Shown: positions 10,019-21,664, counted from the stretch's first letter. The stretch: DNA of 64,000 bases from Helianthus annuus (GCF_002127325.2 NC_035448.2:119058538-119122537); one strand, 5' to 3'. Made by a program: numbers and translations. Notes: generated by a model from the sequence alone, not told the origin.

Positions 10019-12447
10019 GTCAAAGTCAAAGTAAAAAGGAAGAAAAGATTGCTAGTTACGATCTGTCACTCCTTGCTTAACTAGTAACTGTACGTTTTGA
10101 CTTGTAATCGAATCCTTTTATTTATTTGCTTTAGTTGTATTATGTGGATTAAATACTAATAATCGAGGTTTAATCGCATGTTTTATCGCTTTATCGCTAA
10201 TCGCATAGCAATCGCATTCGTGACTTGATTGATAGGTTCTGTATATTGTTTTACGTGTGTGTGCTATTTATGTGTTAATTGTGCTTATTTACTTTATGCT
10301 TATGGTGATTAATCGAAACGCAATCGCAACACTATCGCAACGCAACCTAATCGCAAACGCTAAACGCAAGTTATTTATGATGATTTTATGTTAGATATAG
10401 TAATTGTGTGACTATTATTAATCTATCGCATCGCTTAATCGACACTCGCGTAAAGGCATCGCAACGCTCAAACGCAACACGAAACGCCGAAATCCAATTC
10501 GCCGGACCACTTCGATCGAATGACCATTCGATCGAATGGTCATCCGAATGGATGACCATCCGATCGGATGGCCATCCGATCAAAGTGACATCCGATCCAA
10601 CTCATGTGCTCTCTTTCCTCTTTTAGCAACCTATAAATACCCCTGTCACATCACCAACAGTGATGTGACAGCTCTCTCTCATTCGACCAGCGTTCCAGCC
10701 CTCTTTTCTCTTGATTTCTCGCGATTCTTGAAAGTTTTCAACTCAAATCTTGTACGTCTATATCTACACACACTTCTTCATCATTTTCACCTTTGAATCT
10801 TAGCTTTTAACCGTGAAATCAGCGGATTTGAGGTGTTCTAGGGTGATGTCATCATGGAGTTCTTATGAACTTCAAGATTTGGCTTCATACCACCAAGAAC
10901 AACTCAGATCTGAAGGATTTCCACATGATTAAACATTGTATTCGCATAGATCTAAACATTTTCAAAGTTAAAAGGATTGAAAGATACTTTTCCAACTTTC
11001 TTTCAACTCTTTTACACTCAATGCATTCAAAACCGATAGAATCGGAGCTCGTTCAGGCCTTCAACTCATTTCCTAGTTAAATGTCGGTCTGAGAATCTGG
11101 TTCCTAGTTAAATGTCGGACGACTTGGATTTGACGAGGTTCCGTTGTTTAACACGTTGTCATACCGTCTCGACCAAACCGCAAAACTTTCAAAACTTAAC
11201 AAATTCTAAGTTGCAAAACGATCAGATCGTTGGACGGATTGTCGTCCGATCGGATTGCACTTGGTCTTCAACACTTAACAATTTTCATAATTTTCAAAGA
11301 TCATCAGTTCTAACGGATTGCCATTCGATTGGAAGACTATCCGATCGAATGACCATCCTGCTGTGAACTTGTTCTCAACTGAAGTGACTCGCCAATCGGA
11401 TCGCTATCCGATCGAACGACCTGAAGGGTACAGATACCTCTCTGTTTTGAAAATGGTACAACGAAAACTTCAAAGCCATCATACACAAACACATCCATCC
11501 CAAACGAATGTCAATCCGACCGAATGGCCATCCGACTGAATGACCATCCGAATGGATTGACATCTGATCGAATGACCATTCGTTCGGATTGCCATCTGAC
11601 TGGATTACCATTCGTCACTCAGTCACTTTTCACCGTTTAACGCGCCGTTCGTCGCTTATGCTATCGTTAACTGTTTAGGCTAATCTCTCAGTGCTCCCTT
11701 CAATCCAAGAGAGTGTTTAGTTACTTAAACGCTATCTGTGAGTATACTCGAACCCTTTTTGCTTTACGCACTTTTGGGTGTTACATACGTTACTTATTCA
11801 AATCACAATCGACACACAACGCAAACACTATTTATACGCTGACCGTTATTGCATGCTACATGTTATTCGATGAATGCTTGTATGTTATGTTTACACAGTG
11901 ATTGTTGCCTGACACCTTAGCAACGATAATACTATAGTTTGGACTCAGCACCTGTCGTGGACATGGGTTGTTAAGGGCTTTCTCACATGTCACACTGGTG
12001 ATATGTGTTGCGCATTCTACACCTGCACTCACGTCTGTGCATATTTCATTGTCGATAACCTACTAGCTTTCACTTTGCTACATGTTACATGCTGGTTATG
12101 CGTAAACAATTCTGAATCCTATTATACTATTAAACTTGTATGCTCACCTTTACAATATGTGTATTGACCGCTATTTTAACGTTTGTGACAGGTGTTTGAA
12201 TGCTTAGGATGTTGTGCTCTTGCTATTTTTGTGGAATCAAGATAGGATGGGTCTAGAAACAAACAATTTAAATTATGAGTTGTCGAAACAATTTACTGTC
12301 TCTGAGATAATATGTCTGTAATGATTATTTTGGTATGGGACCTAACGTGAAATATTCGGTAATATTAGCTGTTATGGATTTCTCCTGGACAATCTTTTTC
12401 GCTCAGTGCCGCGCCCCGATGTTTCGGTCATCGGTTGGGGTGTGACA
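9985..12447 (+). repeat. 3' LTR of Gyp2 (2463 bp)
   Basis: It matches 1761-4356 throughout, with about 5% substitutions in the first ~430 bp (mostly transitions) and several small deletions. TATA box at 10632-10639, upstream hairpin 10508-10576, motif array about 11220-11610. It ends GGTGTGACA before the target duplication CCAAG. Confidence 0.93.
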
Positions 12448-12452
12448 CCAAG
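12448..12452 (+). repeat. Target-site duplication, right copy (CCAAG)
   Basis: It pairs with 1756-1760; Gyp1 gag coding sequence resumes directly after it. Confidence 0.93.
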
Positions 12453-13568
12453 CCCCAACAACACCAAATCCCCTCATGCCTCAATTGACTCCAAAGTTGA
12501 CCCACCCAAGTCGACCTTTTCGTTCAAACAATTCAACTCATGTAGCCCGATGCCGTTTACGGGCGAAGATGGAGCAACGAAGATGCTCTAATGGTTTGAC
12601 TCCATCGAGGTCACCTTCCGTCAGAGTGGGTGTCCCGAGCATATTCGCACCACCAATGCCACCGACGTCTTCCGATCGAGGACACTCGATTGGTGGACCG
12701 ACGAGCGTAACATGCGCGGGGACAATGCCGCTTACGTGTTGACTTGGATTTTGCTCAAGAAGCCCATGAACGATGAAATTTGCCCTCCCCATGAGCTCCA
12801 AAAACTCGAAAATGAGTTTTGGAACATCAGGAAAGTAGGGAGTGACAATACCGGTCTTACCTCTAGGTTCAAGCTACTTATCGCCATTTGTCCATGACAA
12901 GTCGATTCTACTAAAAAGGCCATAGCCAAATACATCCGAGCCCTTCCTCCCTCGTTTCCAACTTTATTGAGTCCGCCTAACCCAAAACCCTTGAAGATGC
13001 TTTCCGTCTCGCCGCCAGGTTCAACCATAATAGGATCTTGGATAGAACCTACGAAATATAGGGTTCAACCAAGACCGTTCACCAAGCCACCACTAAACCA
13101 ACCGCTGAACCCACACCATCCAAATCGTCACCCAAAACCAACCCGAATGGTAAGAACCGGAAGGCTTCAAACTGAAACTGTGCGGTGATTACTCCGCAAA
13201 ACCCTCAACAACAACAACAACTAGCCCTAACCCAAAATCCTGAACTAGCTAAACGAGCCTACACTGGGACTCATACCAAGTGTGTGACTTGCACCTATCA
13301 TTACCCAACCAACACACTGTGCCGCCTTTGCACGTCGTGCAATAGGTTTGGGCACTTTAACACCAAATGCCAAAATGGCCAAAAGCCACAAGGCAACCAA
13401 ACCCAGCCACCAGCCCAAAGCCAGATCCACAACCAGCCGCCGGCGAACAACTATCACACTTGCTACAAACATGGCGACCCAAACCACCTGAGCAATGCAT
13501 GCCCACAATGTAACAACAATCAGCAGCAAGCTCCTCGTGGACGAGCTTTTGTCATCACTGTCGCTTAG
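12453..13568 (+). pseudogene. gag: Gyp1 gag, main part, decayed
   Basis: This continues the frame begun at 1619. Segments parallel Gyp2 Gag: [70 protein letters not shown]. Stop codons occur near 12589 and 12896, and the part after about 12900 needs frame changes. Two zinc knuckles follow in the 13185-13568 frame: one near 13324-13370 (CTSCNRFGHFNTKC) and one near 13462-13503 (CYKHGDPNHLSNAC, first Cys pair altered). The protein differs enough from Gyp2 that Gyp1 is a separate, older family member. Confidence 0.85.
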
Positions 13569-14086
13569 GCACAGAACAACAACGACGTCATCAACATTAC
13601 GTTTCCAGTAAACGATGTTTATGCTTCTTGTCTTTTTTATACTAGTGTGGATAAAAGTTTTGTATCCACTGAATTTGATCAATTGCTTAAGTGTAGACAC
13701 TCTAAGTTGCCAAAATATTTCGCCTTCGAAGTCGCGAATGGGAAATCTTTAACCGTCGATTTTGTCCTACGTAATTGTTCTCTTAACCTCAACGATCACA
13801 AATTCTCAATCGATCTTATACTCATGCAATTGGGTAGTTTTGACATCATAGTAGGCATAGATTGGCTTCGACGAGTCTGTACCGAAGTTGTTTGTTCCGA
13901 GAAGTTTATTCGCCTTCCCATCCCATCTGGTGACTCGTTACACGTCTACGATGAGAAACCCTCTAAGGGTCACAAACTTATATCATGTACTCAAGCGAAC
14001 AAATACATGCGCAAAGAATACTTTGCTTTTCTTGCCCACGTTGTGGAAAAGAAGGACAAAGGAAAAGGTGTGAGTGATGTTACTGT
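13569..14086 (+). pseudogene. pol: Gyp1 protease fragment
   Basis: The frame gives LFYTSVDKSFVSTEFDQLL near 13630, aligned with [12 protein letters not shown] of Gyp2. The D-T-G triad has become Y-T-S, so the enzyme is dead. Later segments (DLILMQLGSFDIIVGIDWL, YMRKEYFAFLAHVVEKKDKG) fit a Tekay-type protease and linker. The frame is cut at 14086 by the solo LTR. Confidence 0.85.
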
Positions 14087-15102
14087 TGTCACAGCCCCCG
14101 ACCACTGTCCCAGAAGCGGGCGACCGCGAGCTAGTCAGATGGTATCAGTGTTTATTAATTTGGCAGCGGAAAGTTTCATTAGGACCGTAGTTAGGAAATA
14201 TTGTTATCAGAGTTAAACACCAAATTGTTTAAAATAGATAAATGGGATAAAACCCAATTTTCATTTGTAATATATTTATAGGGAATATCCCTAATTATTG
14301 AAAATGATTTTCCTTTTAAATTAGGTAACTTTTATGGCCACTTTTCTAAGCCTTCAGTGCTCTTCAGCTTGCTTTTATTGGCTTCCTACTAAGTTACCTG
14401 AAACACGTGTTTAAAATATTTTGTCAGCAAGAAATACTGGTGAGGGAATCCCAGTTAATCAAAACAGGTTTTATCATTTTACAGTATTGAGAGCGATTAC
14501 AATGTTTATATCTACACAATTACTCATTCAGTACTTGCCACTCAACCGTATCTGTGGCTATGGTCATATCACACATTGGCTAACCCGTTGTCCAATTGTG
14601 AAGATTATCAAGTAATGTATACAAAACCCCATAATACCGGCAGTAATTGAAGACTACAAAGACTCAATAACTGCTAATTATAATTTAAAATAATTAAGGT
14701 TTTGTAAAAATAGTTTATAAAAAGAAGATTACTCACAAGAAGGTTTGCACAAAAAGAGGATTACTCACATTGATGTCTTAGGGTTTTCCTTAAGGATTTC
14801 TTGGTGATTATCTATTATATACACAAATGCACACACGTTAGTATAATAACCCAATATTTACATTAGTAATACCCTCCCCGAGACAGAATTCCAACGACTA
14901 CGTCGGGCAGAACCTCGACAGCCGTTACGGAATCCTAGATCAATCGGGCAGCGTATCTAATACGTAACCGGGGTTATAATACTTACAATGAGGCAGAGCT
15001 TCGCTTTTTAGGGGGTATAATGCCCGGGTATAGTGTCTACACTACAGAAATTTAAGAGGGAATTGAAAAGTTTGAACGAATTGGAACTGAATCCGATTGA
15101 GG

Positions 15103-15112
15103 CTATTTATAG
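15103..15112 (-). promoter_or_regulatory. TATA box of the solo LTR
   Basis: The minus strand reads CTATAAATAG. It lies 20 bp downstream (minus sense) of the CGCG-CCC-CGCG motif cluster. Confidence 0.55.
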
Positions 15113-15131
15113 TGCTGATACAACACTTTGT

Positions 15132-15295
15132 CGCGCCCCGCGTAGGACGAGGTGAGGTTTCACGCGACCCGCGAGGAATGGTAAGGCGGCGAAGGATCGC
15201 TGCCTCATCGACATGTGGTGGCACCGGAGGAGATCTGGTGTTTGAGCTGTCGCGCCCCGCGTAAGCCGAAGGCTATGCCTTCGCGGCCCGCGAGC
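15132..15295 (-). promoter_or_regulatory. CGCG(N)CCCGCG palindromic motif cluster in the solo LTR
   Basis: Four near-palindromes, CGCGCCCCGCG, CGCGACCCGCG, CGCGCCCCGCG and CGCGGCCCGCG, occur in 165 bp. The last pair flanks a hairpin, CCGAAGGC-TAT-GCCTTCG. The cluster sits just upstream of the minus-strand TATA box, as in the other LTR families here. Confidence 0.6.
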
Positions 15296-15440
15296 ACAAC
15301 CAAAATTTTGTTTTTATTTTAGTTTTAATTATATAAAGGTATTTCAGGTCCGGTTCTCGTATATGGGGTGTATTTTAGGACGTTCAGGGACATTCTAAAT
15401 ATTTTAGGAGCGTCGAAAATCTTTTAGGAGGGTTGTTATA

Positions 15441-16547
15441 CCTGTCGTTTGCGATTTTCCCGACGTCTTTCCCGAAGAGCTACCTGGTCCTTCTCCCACT
15501 CATTATGTTTACTTTTGTATTGACCTCGATCCTGGCAGTACACCCGTTGCAAAATCCCCATACCGTCTTGCACCCTCAGAAATGCAAGAGCTACCGAGCC
15601 AACTTCAAGAATTACTTGATAAAGGCTTTATACGCCCTAGTACTTCTCCTTGGGGCGCTCCGGTCCTCTTTGTCAAAAAGAAAGATTGGTCTTTCCGTAT
15701 GTGTATCGACTTCCATGAACTCAATAAGCTTACCGTCAAGAACCGTTATCCCCTTCCTCACATTGACGACCTCTTCGATCAACTTCAAGGCGCAACTTGT
15801 TTCTCCAAAATCGACCTTCGTTCTAGCTACCACCAACTTCGAGTCCTCAAAGAGGATATTCCTAAAACCGTGTTTCATACTCGATACGGTCACTACGAGT
15901 TCGTAGTCATACCCTTCGGTTTAACCAATGCACCCGCGATTTTCATGGATTTGATGAACCGTGTGTATAAGTTATACTTGAATCGCTTCGTGATCGTATT
16001 CATAGACGACATCCTCATCTATCTAAAACCCAAGCCGAACACGAGCGTCATCTGCGTCTAATCCTCAAACTCCTACGTACTGAACAACTATACGCTAAAT
16101 TCTCCAAGTGTGAATTTTGGCTAAAAGAAGTTCAATTTCGTGGTCAAGTTGTGAACGAGAAAGGCATTCACGTTGATCCCGCGAAAATAAAAGCCGTCAA
16201 GAACTGGGTTGAACCGAAATCTTCGTCCGAAATTCGTTCGTTTCTTGGATTGGCTGGTTACTACCGCCGATTCATCTCCACCTTTTCAAAAATCGCCGTT
16301 CGTCTCACTTCCTTGACTCAAAAAGATAAACCTTTTTTTTGGGGTTCCAAACAAGAGGAGTCTTTTAAAACTCTCAAGGACATGCTTTGTAATGCTCCTA
16401 TTCTTGCTCCTCCCGATGGTAACGACGACTTCGTCGTGTATTGTGATGCTTCTAACCAAGGTCTAGGTTGTGTTCTTATGCAACAAGACAAGGTCATCGC
16501 TTACGCTTCGAGACAACTCAAAATACATGAGAAGAATAAAAACACAA
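15441..16547 (+). pseudogene. pol: Gyp1 reverse transcriptase and partial RNase H
   Basis: It begins [17 protein letters not shown], directly continuing the protease linker across the solo LTR. RT segments: [51 protein letters not shown] and the catalytic FIDDILIY near 15998. A frameshift follows near 16028; the frame from 16151 gives [17 protein letters not shown] and [19 protein letters not shown]. It stops abruptly within RNase H after KIHEKN at about 16547, where Athila-type sequence begins. The rest of Gyp1 (integrase, 3' LTR) is not in the window. Confidence 0.9.
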
Positions 16548-16930
16548 AAATGGCTGATCAGAAGCGTAGCACGGCCCCGTGTCTATGTAGGCACGACCCT
16601 GTGCTGTCTAGAAAAAGTTTCGATTTTTAGGTTCCTTGATATTGGAGGTTTGACACGGCCCCGTTCTCCTGTAACACGGCCCCATGTTATTAAGCTAGTA
16701 ACAAGAAAACAACTTTTCCCAGATACTTTAGATCTGACACGACTCTGTGTTGATTAAACACGGCCCCGTGTTATTCCTGCAGAAAGTAGGAAAACTGGAG
16801 AAAAAGAAGAAAAACCTAAAAAGAAAAATTAGAAAAACATAAAAATGATTAAGCTGCCGATTTTAAACTTTCTTAAAATCCTTGTGTCCCCGACAACGAT
16901 GCCAAAAACTTGACGTGGAGCGAGGGTGTA
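16548..16930 (-). mobile_element. Athila-like leader fragment (second copy)
   Basis: Nearly the same as 21191-21582. It contains CACGGCCCCGTG-type motifs and lies downstream (minus sense) of the LTR and primer-binding site. It starts with AAAAACACAAAAATGGCTG on the plus strand, exactly where the other copy starts. Confidence 0.75.
16887..16904 (-). other. Primer-binding site, Athila type (downstream copy)
   Basis: Minus strand TGGCATCGTTGTCGGGGA, the TGGCGCCGTTGCCGGGGA-like site of Athila/Tat elements. It lies about 26 bp from the LTR end. Confidence 0.75.
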
Positions 16931-18031
16931 TGATTTTTATTATATTTTTAAGTACTTTTTACTCTTTTACCAAGTTTTAAATTTATAAAACATTATATAC
17001 ACTATCACTCTCTACAACTGGCTAGGGCAAGTACACCCATTGTTAGCGTAGTATAGTGATGGTAAGATACCGAGGTCGTCCAAGGACACAAGAACTTTTA
17101 ATACCGGAATATCGTCGACGTCTAATCTAATCAATTTTGAGGAAAGAATTTTAATAAGTAAAAATAAATACAGAAAAAATAGACAAGATAGAATCACTTT
17201 GCTCCGACTCATCTATTATGTATCCTTTGATGAGTTCCGCACTTTGGGTTTTTAAGAGATTATCTTAGTTATAGTGGTGTGTCCCTCGTTTGGAGGCAAC
17301 ACTACCCTCAGCCATACTGGTCTGAGTCCGCAGCGATACAGTCCCACAAGGCCGGAATATAGAAAAATAATTAAGTAATTATTAATGCAAATGTGGCATG
17401 ACCCTCTTTTGGAGGCAACGCTACCCTCGGCCGTATTGGTCTGAGTCAGCAGGGATACACTCCCGTAAGGGCGGTTTAATTTTTTAATAGTAATTTATTT
17501 ATAGGGGATTCAATCCGTTATTACTTCCCCCGATTTGATGCTATCTACCTCAAAGGAAGTCCTAATAAGCTTGAATCAAGTCCTTGCGGGATCTATACAC
17601 AAGAACTTTACCCATACCACCCTTCTAACCCCCTTCTAGGCAGTTAACACACTTTATATAGACCGTAAAGACACGATTGAGTGAATCAACGAAACATGAA
17701 GAGATGATAGAATAAGTTCACTTTCAATATAATAAACTAATTATTAAAATCACTAATACATACCCAATTAAGAAGTTAACCAAAGATTGGAAATCAAAAG
17801 TAATACATAAATGACTTGTCTTCACCAAATGATCTAAGAGATTAGCCAAGCATGGCTTGTGTTTGACAAAAACTCTTACGATCAATCTTGGATCCCGAGA
17901 CTAGTACACACAATCTAGAGATAGATGATGGATGAATGTGGTGGATGGTGGTGGTATTGTGGTGGTGGAGTGGTGACAGGTGTGAGAAAAGTGGTTTGCC
18001 AAGAGATGGATTGCTATTGAACCAAGCACCC

Positions 18032-18040
18032 CTATTTATA
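18032..18040 (-). promoter_or_regulatory. TATA box of the Ath1 LTR
   Basis: Minus strand TATAAATAG. The same context (GGGCTATAAATAGG-like) is found in the LTRs at 22852-22860 and 39504-39512. Confidence 0.7.
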
Positions 18041-18057
18041 GCTGAAAACAGAAGCTT

Positions 18058-18362
18058 TACACGGCCACGTGCCTGCTGGGCACGACCCCGTGCCTTCATT
18101 CTTCTCTATCTTCATTTAATGAACTTATCAGCCCGGATGCTCACACGGCCCCGTGTGTCAACGACACGGCCCCATGGCCATTGTACTTGCTGTACTATTC
18201 AAGATTTGCATATCTGGAAGTTGACCACGGCCCGTGTCCAGGAGACACGGCCTTGTGTCTCTTGTCTGTTTCTGTTTGTCTTCTTCTTCTTCTTCTTCTT
18301 CTTCTTCTTCTTTCTGGAATCTTGGGTGGGGCACGGGCCCATGCCGGTAGGCACGACCCATG
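18058..18362 (-). promoter_or_regulatory. CACGGCCCCGTG motif cluster upstream of the Ath1 TATA box
   Basis: About eight copies of a 12-bp interrupted palindrome (CACGG-CC-CCGTG and variants such as CACGACCCCGTG, CACGGCCTTGTG). Pairs are often separated by about 10 bp. The cluster starts 20 bp upstream of the TATA box on the minus strand. Confidence 0.75.
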
Positions 18363-18611
18363 CTTGTCTTCTGATTTGTTGTTTTTGGTCCTGGGATGAA
18401 GCTCGGAGGGTTGGAATATTGTATCAACTTCCCTTCTTTTGTATTCATGCTGGTTTTTGCCGTTAATTTGTTCCTTTTGTACATTTAAGCTCTTTTAATC
18501 ATGAAAATCAAAAGTATACAAAGAAACACACTTTTTCCAACATTAGTACTAAAAAAGGGTTATTTTATAACTTATTTGATATAATTTATATGTTGCATTT
18601 GGCGCATATCA

Positions 18612-20400
18612 AATACCCCCACACTTGAATCTTTTCTTGTCCTCAAGCAAAACTCTTTAATATTGGTCACACACCCAAATGGAATTGGTAGAGAAGAAGT
18701 TTTCATGTTTAGTTTGTAGAATGTCGGGAATCCAAGTTCTTTTTATTTTATTTATAATCCTATTCGACATGATTTATTTAGAACTTTTTAAGAAAGATAT
18801 AAATATTTTTTGGCATAACATGCCTTTTAAAATTTCATTTAGCTATATACAAATACACACCTCACAAGTAATCACTCAACACTCGACCGGAGATGTATAA
18901 ATAAAACGCTCAATCCCGTTATGGAACTTACTCCTACCATATGCTTTGACGTAATCAAACCTCCTCCTTTTTAACATAATCTTTGTAAATATCAAGAGGA
19001 CTTTAAAATGGTAGGTTTTTGGTTAACGGTAGGGTAGTTTTATTTGAAAAGTTGCTAAAGGCATAAAATGTCGGTTTTCTTTTGAAAATTTATTTGTGAC
19101 TTAGGTACCAATTAAATGCTTATAAGTAATAAGTTTGGTTATTTTATTTCAAGCAACTAGAGATTTTTTTGTTAGAATATTTACAAGAAAATTAAGTCAC
19201 ATACTTTTGCGTATTTCAAAAGAACCGAATTTTACTAAAATAAAGGATGTAAAAGTAAAAGATGGTTTTGGGTTATTGGTGATTAATAGAAAATGGTGTT
19301 TTGCGGGTTTTGAAATGAAAGGTTGAGGATCAAAAGGGTTGACTAAGGGAAAATTTTGTGGGGAGATAAATAGAAAATAAGGTTGAAAAAGAAAAAAAAA
19401 GGTTTATCGTCCTAATGCCTCAATCATGTACTTACTTGGTTTAGTCGGCAAGGATCGTGAATGTATTGTCTTGTCAAGTTCTAGATTCATAAAAACCGTA
19501 CGGGCTATTCACACAAGAAATGAAAAGTGAGCATTTAATAAAGATATGATATTGAATGCTTGGTAAAGGCTCAAAACTCACAATTTGTGGGAAAATAGTA
19601 AAAGTGTGAAACATATATACAATCAAATTTTAAAAAGATTGTCATGCCATTGTATGAATTTTTCTTATATGTTTTTTTTTTATCACGGCGCTACCGGTTG
19701 TAAATTTATAAAAAAGTTGAACTTTTAGAACTTGTTTTTCTAACTTAAACTATAAACAAGACAAAACAAACTAAAAAAATAGTTTTGAAAAAGATTTGTG
19801 GTGTTTTAGCGGTTCCATGTAGAGTTTTGTGTAAGACTTGTTTTAGGACAAACGAATTCAAGTTCTCCCCACACTTAAATTACACATTGTCCTAAGTGTG
19901 TCCAAAATTGGTTAGATTTGATTAAATGTGTAAATATGGGTTAAAAACAATATTTTTTTTTTCAAAAATCAGACACTGGACACTGGGTGTGTTTGGGGGA
20001 CACGACCCCGTGTAAAAAGTGTCAGTACCATGACTTCTGTGAAAATTTCTAGAAGGCAGACACGAGGGTGTGTCCGATAGGCACGACCCCATGTCAAAAG
20101 TGCCAGTAACGAAAATTTACAAAAGACGAACACGGGGGCGTGCCTATGGGACACGACCCCGTGTAAAAGTTACAGAATCAAAATTATTTTCTTCAGTTTT
20201 GAGGCACGGGGACGTGCTTACCATACATGGCCCCGTGTTTCACTTACTCTTTTGAAGATTTTGCGTCGTGAGACATCTGTTTACGTGCATGGGGTGCTCT
20301 TTCAACGTCCTTTGCCCATTTAATCCTTCTTTTGAGTGTATTTTATTCCTACAAAGAGAAAACTTATAAAAGAAAGCATTCACTAAAAGTTACACTAAGA
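18612..20400 (-). mobile_element. 3' untranslated region of Ath1 with polypurine tract
   Basis: No protein-like frame. The polypurine tract abuts the LTR at 18612-18620 (plus CCCCCACACTTGAATC). A second, similar tract lies at 19866-19872 (CCCCACACTTAAATTAC). Another CACGGGGCCGTG-type cluster lies at 19976-20240. The region matches 30755-31860 plus 23420-23831 of Ath2 and 40040-40648 of Ath3. Confidence 0.7.
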
Positions 20401-20552
20401 TTTAAACTACTTTATTGTTGGATATTCCAGCCTCCATGGTGTGCAACGTTTATAAGTGTCCTTGGCTTGACCCAAAGTCGGTCAAATGTTACCTGCGCGG
20501 GATGACTCGCATCCCAAGTTGCACCGGCTGAGGGCGTAGTCTAGGCTCGTGT

Positions 20553-21070
20553 CTAATGCTGTGATGTAGTTGACCGGGTCATCCTCCACGCGTTGACCCC
20601 TTCAAACTTTATTTCCTTGAAACCTACCCTGAATGTTAGCCTTCCGTCACTCACATCCACCATGGCCCGTGCGGTGGCAATGAATGATCTTCCTAATAAA
20701 AGCGGGATCTCGTTGTCTTCCTCCATATCAAGGATCACCAAGTCGGCCGGGAAAACAAATTCCCGAACCTTGACCAAGAGATTTTCCACGACACCTTGAG
20801 GGTATTTTACCACCTAAACGCAGTTGTATGCTCATCCTTGTAGGATGTGGCTTTCCTAGTCCGAGTCGGTTGAACATAGCGGCGGACATTAGGTAGATGC
20901 TAGCCCCTTGGTCGGCAAGCGCGTTGCATATTGGTGATCCTCCAATGGGGCAAGGTATGGTAAAGCTTTCGGGATTAATCTTCTTTTGGGTGAGTTTGTT
21001 AAGAAGTGCCACCGAGCATTCTTCATTCAAGTTGACTTGAGGCTTTTTGTCGGTTTTTAGCTTGAAGTCT
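20553..21070 (-). pseudogene. pol: Ath1 protease fragment
   Basis: Minus-strand frames give NEECSVALLNKLTQKKINPESFTI, then CNALADQGASIYLMSAAMFNRLGLG, and, after a frame change near 20800, LVILDMEEDNEIPLLLGRSF. This is the Athila/Tat retropepsin-like domain; the D-X-GAS active-site region is readable as ADQGAS. The end of gag comes just before it (about 21160-21070). The rest of pol is missing: sequence passes directly into the 3' untranslated region. Confidence 0.8.
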
Positions 21071-21190
21071 TCCCTTTAAAAAGTGATTGGGTTCTTCAAG
21101 CGGCACTTTTATGTCTTTGACGGAGGTGGAGGTCATGCATCGGGTTGTATTTTCTGCGAATTATACAGAGTTGCGTGACTTTCTGCGAAC

Positions 21191-21582
21191 AAAAACACAA
21201 AAATGGCTGATCAGAAGAGTAGCATGATCCCGTGTCTTTGTAGGCACGACCTTGTGCTGTCTAGAAAACGTTTCTGTTTTCAGGTTCCTAGATACTGGAA
21301 GTTTGACATGGCCCCGTGCTCCTTTAACATGACCCGTGTTATTATTCCAGTAACAAGAAAACAGTTTTTCCCAGATACTTTATGTCTAACACGGCCGTGT
21401 GTTGATCCAACACGGCCTGGTGCTATTCCTGCAAAAAGTAGAAAAATTGGGGAAAAAGAAGAAAAACCTAAAACGAAAAATTAGAAAAGCATAAAAATGA
21501 TTAAGCCACCGATTTTAAACTTTCTTAAAATCCTTGTGTCCTAGGAAACGACGCCAAAAACTTGACATGGAGCGAGGGTGTA
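21191..21582 (-). mobile_element. Ath1 leader and primer-binding site region
   Basis: The primer-binding site reads TGGCGTCGTTTCCTAGGA on the minus strand (21539-21556). The leader carries degenerate CACGGCCCCGTG motifs (21228-21425) and ends at 21191, where a deletion brings it next to the gag tail. Confidence 0.75.
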
Positions 21583-21664
21583 TGATTTTTATTATATTTT
21601 AAAGTACTTTTAAATTTTTTTTATCAAGTTTTAAATTATAAAACACGATATAACACTATCACTC
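21583..21664 (-). repeat. End fragment of the Ath1 5' LTR, cut by Ath2
   Basis: It matches the first ~80 bp of the plus-strand reading of the Ath1 LTR at 16931 (TGATTTTTATTATATTTT...CACTATCACTC). It is followed directly by the Ath2 LTR at 21665. CACTC (21660-21664) would be the target duplication, but its partner lies outside the window. Confidence 0.7.

Larger units (their letters stand above)
1761..12447 (+). mobile_element. Gyp2: full-length Ty3 retrotransposon, Tekay-type chromovirus
   Basis: A complete 10.7-kb element: LTR 1761-4356, initiator-Met primer-binding site 4360-4371, leader, gag, protease, RT, RNase H, integrase and chromodomain, polypurine tract 9971-9983, and LTR 9985-12447. 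It has TG..CA ends and a perfect 5-bp target duplication, CCAAG. The C-terminal chromodomain and domain order place it among chromoviruses, most like Tekay/Del. The first ~430 bp of the LTRs differ at about 5% of sites in a hand alignment. It cannot be autonomous: at least five nonsense codons, one frameshift, a deletion across the integrase zinc finger and a damaged protease active site are visible. Confidence 0.93.
14087..15440 (-). mobile_element. Solo LTR (Tekay-like) inserted between Gyp1 protease and RT
   Basis: On the minus strand it begins TATAACAACCC and ends GGGGGCTGTGACA, close to the TGTAACAACC...GGTGTGACA ends of Gyp2; the expected TG start reads TA. Flanks are ACTGT (14082-14086) and CCTGT (15441-15445), a target duplication with one mismatch. 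Gyp1 coding sequence resumes directly at 15441. A minus-strand TATA box lies at 15103-15112, with CGCGCCCCGCG motifs upstream of it (15132-15295). There is no internal domain, so recombination between two LTRs probably removed it. Confidence 0.8.
16931..18611 (-). repeat. LTR of Ath1 (about 1.68 kb)
   Basis: The minus strand begins TGATATGCGCC directly after a G-rich polypurine tract (GTGGGGGTATT) and ends AAAAATCA. It aligns with the LTRs at 21665-23419 and 38305-40039. Shared features: a CACGGCCCCGTG motif cluster (about 18058-18362), a minus TATA box at 18032-18040, and a doubled block of about 125 bp (17265-17475). It includes a (CTT)n microsatellite at 18280-18312 that creates spurious ORFs. 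Confidence 0.8.
16548..21664 (-). mobile_element. Ath1: gutted Athila-like Ty3 element
   Basis: Minus-strand order: LTR end fragment 21583-21664, primer-binding site 21539-21556, leader down to 21191, protease fragment 21070-20553, 3' untranslated region, LTR 18611-16931, then a second primer-binding site (16887-16904) and a second leader copy down to 16548. No gag core, RT, RNase H or integrase remains. An LTR followed by a leader at the 3' side means this was part of an LTR-internal-LTR-internal array, probably from unequal recombination. The left limit at 16548 is a junction with Gyp1 RNase H; the right limit is where Ath2 inserted. Confidence 0.7.

Noticed and set aside
14087..15440. Bacterial-like GC-rich insert or CpG island of a host gene
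   Set aside because: The ends, a target duplication with one mismatch and the minus TATA box fit a solo LTR; the GC-rich part is a short palindromic cluster.
17936..18484. ORFs of 176 and 108 residues in the Ath1 LTR
   Set aside because: They are created by the (CTT)n run and the GC-rich palindromes; they are not conserved in the other two LTRs.
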